Part shown: positions 57,840 to 64,000 of the stretch, one piece after another
Layout of the letters: every line of letters starts with the position of its first letter
Numbering within the stretch: position 1 is the stretch's first letter
NCBI GenBank assembly: GCA_011009095.1
Contig: VTPC01090623.1
Location: forward strand, 26,709-90,708
Direction: 5' to 3'
DNA length: 64,000 bases
Source of the DNA: Ignelater luminosus
Taxonomy: Eukaryota; Arthropoda; Insecta; Coleoptera; Elateridae
Program-made: the position numbers and the translations under genes
The notes under the pieces: generated by a model
What the model was told of the DNA's origin: nothing
Seen by the model: the letters and a program-made list of their open reading frames with translations, nothing else
Databases searched by the model: none

Positions 57840-60800
57840 TGTAAAAGAATATTAAACTGGTATTTCTCTACTATTACTATTTGTTGTTTTGTACTCATTA
57901 AATAAATTTATTTTATTAATTTTAAATTAACTTAATTAATTTAAATTTTCTTTCTACGACGAGTACCCTAATCTCCCTTTGAGTGCCTTAGATTTTTTTT
58001 AAATAATTAATTTCAAATTAATAACATCAATTTAAGAAAACTTAATGAATACTATAATATTCGTCTAGAAAACCCTAGAAACTATTAATGTATTATCTAT
58101 AATATACCTACTACAGTTTAGAATAGTTCGTTTGCATCTACTCAAAATCTTTTGCATTTCTAGAATTTTGTGGAATGGCAATTAAAAAGAACATGCCAAC
58201 ATAAATTCCAGTATTTTGTAATTTATTTTTAAATAAATTGATATTATAATTATAACAGATTATTTCCTTTAATAATTATTGTACTCTAATAGTTTAGTTC
58301 ATATTCAACGAACTCCGATAGGAGTCGTTAGTGAATTTACGAAGTCTGCCTGTCTGTCTGTCCGTTTTGATTTCAAATTTGGATTCTACATCAAAAACTA
58401 AAGACAACGTTGGGTCTTCATTTTTTGATCTCTTCGGGAACATGGTCGAAATGACCGCCAAAATTTAAAAATTTCTTAAATCTCTTGCTCGAATTTAATA
58501 ACAAAACGGAGTTCGTTTTGGTTATGCTTTGCATTTCCAGATGTTTTTATTCTATAAGTTAATATTATTTTTTTAAGCTCATTCACACTGCTTCATCGAT
58601 AGAGTGTAACGGGAAGATGCTCAAAAGTATGCACAAATCCCGTCCAGACCAATGGTAGATGTTAAATCCCGTAGCTCATGCCGTAGATGGAGTGGATTCT
58701 CAAATAAACTTAGCTAATCTCTCACAAAGAGAAGCTCACCGTTTTCCAAAACTCTTATTAAACTAATAGATGGTCGTAAAAGAGGGCGCCAGCAGTCGTA
58801 GATCGAAGGGTTCTGATGGTCGGCCACGCGACTACTCGTGAATCCGACACCCTGTATATAGGCCTCTTACGAAACCTCACCCTGTGTGTAACTTACCTCG
58901 TGGAAGCTCTATTAAAACTCGCTCTGACGTTTCACCAATGAGACTCAATACACAAAATAAACACTGTATAAGCACTTGATTTGTCTTACTTAATTTTGCT
59001 AAGGAAGTCCTCTGAAGACTTCCTTCTTTTAAAACGATACAAGAGAAAAATGCCAATTCAATATTTACTTCTCTCTTGAGCAAAGATATCTAGTCTATAA
59101 TTGAAATTTGGAATATACACTACGTGCTTTTTGATAGCCAAAAGAACAAAATAATGAAATTAAGCTGCTTCGCCTGGATCAGAGATCCACTTACAAAAAC
59201 AAAAGTACAAGAAGTCGACCTTACTTACATTTATTAAAACAATAATGATAATAAAAAAAATGAGTCAAACACACACAAACAAAAATACAAAAACAATAAC
59301 AAAATAGCACTACAAAAGAATATCAATAAGAGGCATAAATTAATTTCTGTTTGGAGAACAGAGTCGATAAAATAATAAAAAAACAAAAACAACTATAAGA
59401 AAAACAAATTATTACAATAAACAAAGCGAAATGATTCTGTTACGTTAAATTTTTAAAACAGAACACAAAAGATCAGAATTCAAATATTAATTAACCCGAC
59501 TAAGGTAAACTTGACCATAAATTGTTAAATATTGACAACTGAACCTTACATTTAAGAACAAAGAAATGATTGCCAAGTTAGTAATTTTGTTGCAACAATT
59601 TATCAAACACCAGCTAAAATTACCTGGGAACGTTCCTGTTACAGATTAGTTAAAAAGTTACTTGTAAAAATTGTGATTCAATAAAACAATATGAAACTGA
59701 TCCTGTCTAAGCAAAGTTTTCGTATAAAATATTTCACAAAGTTCGACGTTCTCCTAGTCTTTAAACATTAAAATTCATATAATAAAAGATAGCAGGTTTT
59801 CTTTCTTATTCATACAGGAATTCTTTCTTCCAGAAGGTATGTGCAGATCTCTGTTTTCCGACGAAAGGCAGCTAGATCCAATAATTGAGAAAACTTTAAT
59901 TTCGAAGAACAACCACTTATTTTACGTTAATCACAAAAAAACATAAGAACAAAATCCAGGCGTTTACACACAATTTTATGAACGAAAATCACTGAGTCTC
60001 AAGCATTATTAAAATTTTGCGGAGCTTCCAAAATGTAGTATACACACAGATGCTACACCAACGGGGCCAAAATGGTTGCGTTCCTACCCTCTACAATTTC
60101 TGCTTCCTGGAGGACACCAGCGTAATTATATTTGGGTTATACATTCCCCACGATAACGAAATTTATAAGCCTTGCTGTTGGCAAACAAACCACTTTCTTC
60201 CGCGACTATTGCACGTCTCTGACACGAAGAAATTACGATTTCTCCAGTCCGATCTCTTTTTTTTCTAAGAGGATCGCTTCACTTAATTTGGTTTTAATCC
60301 AATTAGGGGATGTAGAGGTAAACGTCGAAAATTACCACACATTGGTTCGAGTACGCAGCTCTTATCGTACTGCCTAACCTCTGCGTTTTTTGTTACGCAG
60401 TTCGTACTTAAGGAAGTGGGGTTAAAAAGTCGGATATACACCCTAACAGATTAAGACATTAATACTCTTTATGCGACAATGAAAAATTTTACTTGTAGAT
60501 TCGCTAGTTTAAATTTGACTTCCCCGAGACTGTGTGACTGCAATTTTGCAACTAATGATTCTGGGAATTTGATATTGGAAGTCAACAAAAGACACGTCTA
60601 CTGGAGTCTAGGTGTCGAGACCACAAAAATATTAATTCTTTAAAATAACATTATAACAAACATTCGTTTAATGAAACAATTTAAATATTGCGCGTCAAGA
60701 AAACAAATATCCGAACGAAATTGAAAAACAGGGGCGGATTTAGTGCAAATTTTAAAATAACACTACAAGAGCTAACTAAGGAAAAATGTTTAAAATAATG

Positions 60801-62625
60801 AAAAGAATCTGAATATCAGTAAAAGAAAGAAAAGTAATACAAAATGCATATAAAAGTCATACAGTGATAGTGGAATATAATAGAGATCAAGAACAAGCAA
60901 ACACAGAACAAGGTGCTTGGCAAGGCTGTCCAATAGTTATCATAACTACTGTTTAATATCCACATACAAAAAACCATGGAAAAGTTGTAATGTCATTTTG
61001 AAATTTCGTATAATCATCCGGGTTCTGCCGCAAATTTCATCTTTAATGTATTCATTTAACATGAATTTATCATTCCGTTTCGGTTTTTAAAATGTATTCA
61101 GTCATTTTTATAGTTATCAAGCTGTTTGTTTAACGTTTCTTTGAAGTTCTTTGTTAAAAATTAAAATGTATTTAGTAGATTGATTTATATTTTGTCCATT
61201 AATAATATCCGATATTTTATTTTATTATCGAAACGTGCCTTGTGTTGTTTTTAAATCTTTAATATATTTTTCAGTCCTTATTGTTTCTTAGAATTCTTGT
61301 TTATACTTAAGCGTTCCTGTCGTCTCCCGTCAGCAGATGCATGTCTGGCGAAAGACAGATCCACATTGGAGGAATGACGTGTAGAAAAGTACCATTTTTA
61401 ATGAGAGGTCCGCGTCCGAATTCGTTTAGGGGTGTAAAACTGACTTCTTTATTTTGCCAAACCGTTTCTCTTGTTAGCACTTTGTGATTGTCTCAGGGAG
61501 TTGAATTCCAGCGTAGCGTGGACGTGCTTGCGCTATCCGGGTCTTTCGAGGCCCGGCGTCTTTCACGTTTTAATTCATGACGATCGGTTATCTTCAACAC
61601 TTAGTGACTGTGAGTTTACCTATTGTTGTTTTGTTGTTGTGGTTTTTTGGTTCATGGTAACCGGCATTAATTTGCACCTTTGTTCGACTATGGGGAAGGC
61701 CTCTCCAGGAGCCGACGTATAGACGCCTTTAAAGCGGAAGAAATCAGTTTCACATGTCGAAAGGTTGTACCTTATTTTATTCGTATTGGGAAATGAACGA
61801 GATGTCTATCGTTCACATCTTCGTAAGAAGGAAAAAAATAACGAAGTAACCGCATCGTGCCAGTCGTTTAGGAATTATGCAGCCCCAGTTATCTTTTCGT
61901 ATTTATATACAGTCTTTGGAGAAGACTGCGTCTTCCAAGAGTCTTAATTTTGCTTTTATTAATTTAAGAGTTTTATAAAGTCAATGTTTTATAAAGTTTA
62001 TTTTAATTATGAGAGAAAGATGCTAGAACTTATCATAGATCATGATATTTCTATTTTGTGTTTTTAAGTCATGTATAGGGTCAATTTAAGCCCTACGGGT
62101 AAGTTGAGAGTACATTTTAGCATCCAGATACAATTTCAAGTTTCTGTATACAGGGTGATATTTCTTATGGACATCCTTATACAGAGCGTTCGCCGATGTG
62201 CGGACAGGTCGGCGGATTATTTCTTTTTAGTATAACTGTTTCCTGCCGCCCTTTTGGTATCTCTTCTAGGCTTTTCAGCTAAAAGCTAAGTTTTGTGTTC
62301 AGGTATGGACATCAATACCTGGGCTATTTACTATCTTAGAACCTACTCCCGTCTCCGACATGAGCTGTGGGCTTGAACATCTATTGATATCTGGCTTATT
62401 CGGGACTTGTGCTTACTTTTGAGCCCTGGCCCGTTACAAAGTTCATACAAACAACAAGAACGAGTATCAAAATACATAGAGAAAATTGATACAATAGAAT
62501 AAGCGGGCGATATAGCTGCTAGCAGAATCCAAACAACTAAATAAATAAACAAAAAACAAAAAGAATGCTGTGTGGAAGACCGAAATAGAAATAGGAAATT
62601 ACATTTTAAATTAATTTAATTAATT
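57840..62625. other. Unassigned sequence with repeat fragments
   Basis: Patches include an 11-bp inverted pair AACGAACTCCG/CGGAGTTCGTT (58308-58318 and 58507-58517) around a GTCTGTCTGTC tract, possibly a small MITE. A repeat end at 58777-58855 resembles one near 24.31-24.37 kb. GC-richer stretches lie at 60.0-60.4 and 61.4-61.75 kb, the latter with an 83-codon frame that I do not recognise. An isolated TATACAGGGTG mariner-type end lies near 62.155 kb. None can be extended to a full element. Confidence 0.4.
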
Positions 62626-62632
62626 TAAAAAT

Positions 62633-62695
62633 CTTTACCGCAGGTAGGATTCGTAACCTTATCTCGCGTAAGGTGCACTAACCAACTGTAAAGAT
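62633..62695 (-). repeat. tRNA-derived SINE head, inverted copy
   Basis: The minus strand reads ACAGTTGGTTAGTGCACC (A box), then CCTTACGCGAGATAAGG (perfect 5-bp anticodon stem), then a decayed B box (GGTTACGAATCC) and CTGCGGTAAAGA. It matches the head at 62857-62924 but lies on the other strand. Confidence 0.75.
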
Positions 62696-62815
62696 TTTTA
62701 AATTAATTAAATTAATTTAAAATGTAATATAAACTGTTATAAAGATGTCATTAATAAATTAATGTATGTCATGAGTGATTAACTCAAGAAAATTATTAAA
62801 GTAAATTTAATATCT
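62695..62815 (+). repeat. SINE body, second copy
   Basis: A near-identical copy of the body at 62930-63035 (AAACTGTTATAAAGATGTCA against GAACTATTATAAAGATGCCA; GTATGTCATGAGTGATTAAC in both). It is joined at its 5' side to an inverted head rather than a forward one. Confidence 0.8.
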
Positions 62816-62856
62816 AGAAAGATTCGAGCCTAACTAACCAACTAGAATACATACTT

Positions 62857-63035
62857 CAGTAGCACAGTTGGTTAGTGCACCTTACGCAAGATAAGGTTAC
62901 GTAGGTTCGAATCCCACCTGCGGTAAAGATTTTTAAATTAATTTAAAATGTAATATGAACTATTATAAAGATGCCATTAATAAATAATTGTATGTCATGA
63001 GTGATTAACTCAAGAAAATTATTAAAGTAAATTTA
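62857..63035 (+). repeat. tRNA-derived SINE, forward copy
   Basis: The head reads AGCACAGTTGGTTAGTGCAC (A box), then CCTTA-CGCAAGA-TAAGG (anticodon stem-loop) and AGGTTCGAATCCCACC (B box with T-arm), then CTGCGGT. It is followed by a body of about 110 bp beginning AAAGATTTTTAAATTAATTT and ending AATTATTAAAGTAAATTTA. The same body occurs in the same orientation at 62695-62815. The acceptor stem does not close, so this is a SINE rather than a tRNA gene. SINEs of this kind are transcribed from the internal A and B boxes and moved by a LINE. Confidence 0.82.
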
Positions 63036-63039
63036 GAAA

Positions 63040-64000
63040 TAGGGAATATAAAGTTAAGAATTCCCTTAGTTAGGAAGTTTTATTACAAAGGATGGTAGAA
63101 GTACTAAGAAGATAAAGAACAGAATATATCAGGCAAAACAAGCATTCTAGAGGGAAAGTCAATTATTCACATCAAATAAAATCAACTCACGGACAAAGAG
63201 CCAGTTTATTTAAAGTTACATATAGAGTATAGCTTAATATGGCTCAGACAATAAATAAGCCCGATAAGAAGAAGCTGGAGGTCCTAGAAAAGCTATAGAA
63301 AAGCACTAAAAATCGGCTGGACAGAAAGGAAAACTTATAAAGAAGAACTGACAATAAAAGAATAAAGAAGGATGTGGAAACAATTAATTAAAAAGAAAAG
63401 TCATAGGACACACTGTGAGAAAGGAGGGACTTCTAAAGACAATAACAGAAGAAACGATAGAGCAAATAGTAAAATGCTTATTGCACCACTTCATGACAAG
63501 TTAGAGATTTTCGATGTTCATTTCGTCATGGAATTACGTGGAAGAGCGTTGCAGTACGAAAAAAGCCGTCATTAGGGTGAATGATGTTATTGAGGGGAAA
63601 TCACGCGACAATGCACTACTAAAATTTCTGGGGATCATGAAAAAAAGAGTGACGATATTCAAATGCTCATATCTAGAATAGAGTCTATTTGAACAAACAT
63701 ACCCTTTCAGTGGGGATCTTTATTTTTCAAAACTCAACTTATTAAAAATTATTTAAGAAGTGCTATGAGCCAAGAATGACTCACCGGTTTGCTGAGTATG
63801 TCTATATAACCGAAACTACAAATTACTACGCCATAATCGAGGAGTATACCAAATTACCAAAACACAAAAGAATATTTATAAAGTATCTATTATATCGTTT
63901 TTTATTTTCGTATTTTCTTTTTATTATTTCTTATTTTTATACATACAGGTTTCCTTTTGAACACTTGAAATAAAATATTTATATTTTATCAGAGCATCAA
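63040..64000. other. Unassigned AT-rich sequence
   Basis: Purine-rich plus strand from 63.24 to 63.45 kb, with a lysine/arginine-rich reading that may be a remnant of a LINE linker, but no motif confirms it. Confidence 0.35.

Noticed and set aside
58308-58517. Small MITE with AACGAACTCCG ends
   Set aside because: Only 11 bp of inverted match, offset flanks and no target duplication. Mentioned in the gap entry only.
62857-62924. A functional tRNA gene
   Set aside because: The acceptor stem does not close, U33 is not T, and the unit is repeated with an attached body, as in a SINE.
1-64000. CRISPR arrays, bacterial operons, ribosome binding sites
   Set aside because: No evenly spaced short repeats or prokaryotic gene organisation. 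All signs are eukaryotic.

Overview
The window looks like AT-rich nuclear DNA from an insect (or another arthropod), and it is almost entirely a graveyard of transposable elements. I base this on the element families: DD34D and DD41D mariners, piggyBac, Helitron helicase, Penelope, Jockey-like and RTE-like LINEs, TA-flanked MITEs and a tRNA-headed SINE. No complete host gene, rRNA or functional tRNA is visible. The one host-like coding trace is a short weak exon candidate near 32.76 kb. Most long open frames are transposase, LINE or gag remnants or their shadows.

Layout. 0-6 kb holds a decayed Penelope-like element (about 0.95-2.4 kb, minus) and a small Ty3/Gypsy integrase fossil (about 5.46-5.8 kb, minus). 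6.6-10.3 kb is a piggyBac relic (minus) ending in a clear TIR plus TTAA, with a nearly intact DD34D mariner (8050-9341) inserted in it. 12.86-14.16 kb is a nearly intact DD41D mariner with matching TIRs and TA duplications, followed by a decayed relative at 15.4-16.0 kb. 16.1-18.6 kb carries two blocks of an RNase H-bearing LINE (minus). 21.0-22.1 kb holds a TA-flanked MITE with an internal duplication, then a Helitron helicase remnant.

22-28 kb and 31-37 kb are mostly unassigned AT-rich sequence. 28.3-30.6 kb holds copy A of an unassigned repeat family (here 'family R'), then a Jockey-like LINE remnant split by a 223-bp hAT-type MITE with an 8-bp target duplication. 37.37-40.34 kb is a fold-back structure with repeat-rich arms and a second, 782-bp palindromic element at its centre. 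42.5-44.1 kb is a truncated LTR element (LTR, Leu-type primer site, gag). Family R copy B (44.8-46.5 kb) is followed at once by a TTAA-flanked element with repeat-rich ends (46.5-48.0 kb) and an RTE-like SINE/LINE end (48.15-48.6 kb). An RTE-like LINE fragment (50.9-52.6 kb), family R copy C (52.6-54.5 kb) and a second piggyBac relic (54.5-55.25 kb) come next. 57.5 kb has a Gypsy-like LTR plus Lys-type primer site, and 62.6-63.04 kb has two copies of a tRNA-headed SINE in an odd head-inverted arrangement.

The least explained structures are family R (three copies sharing both ends, a 5' palindrome and a 3' CTAG followed by T) and the nested fold-back. All assignments come from reading translations and repeats by eye. 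No database search was run, so family names are recognitions rather than search results.
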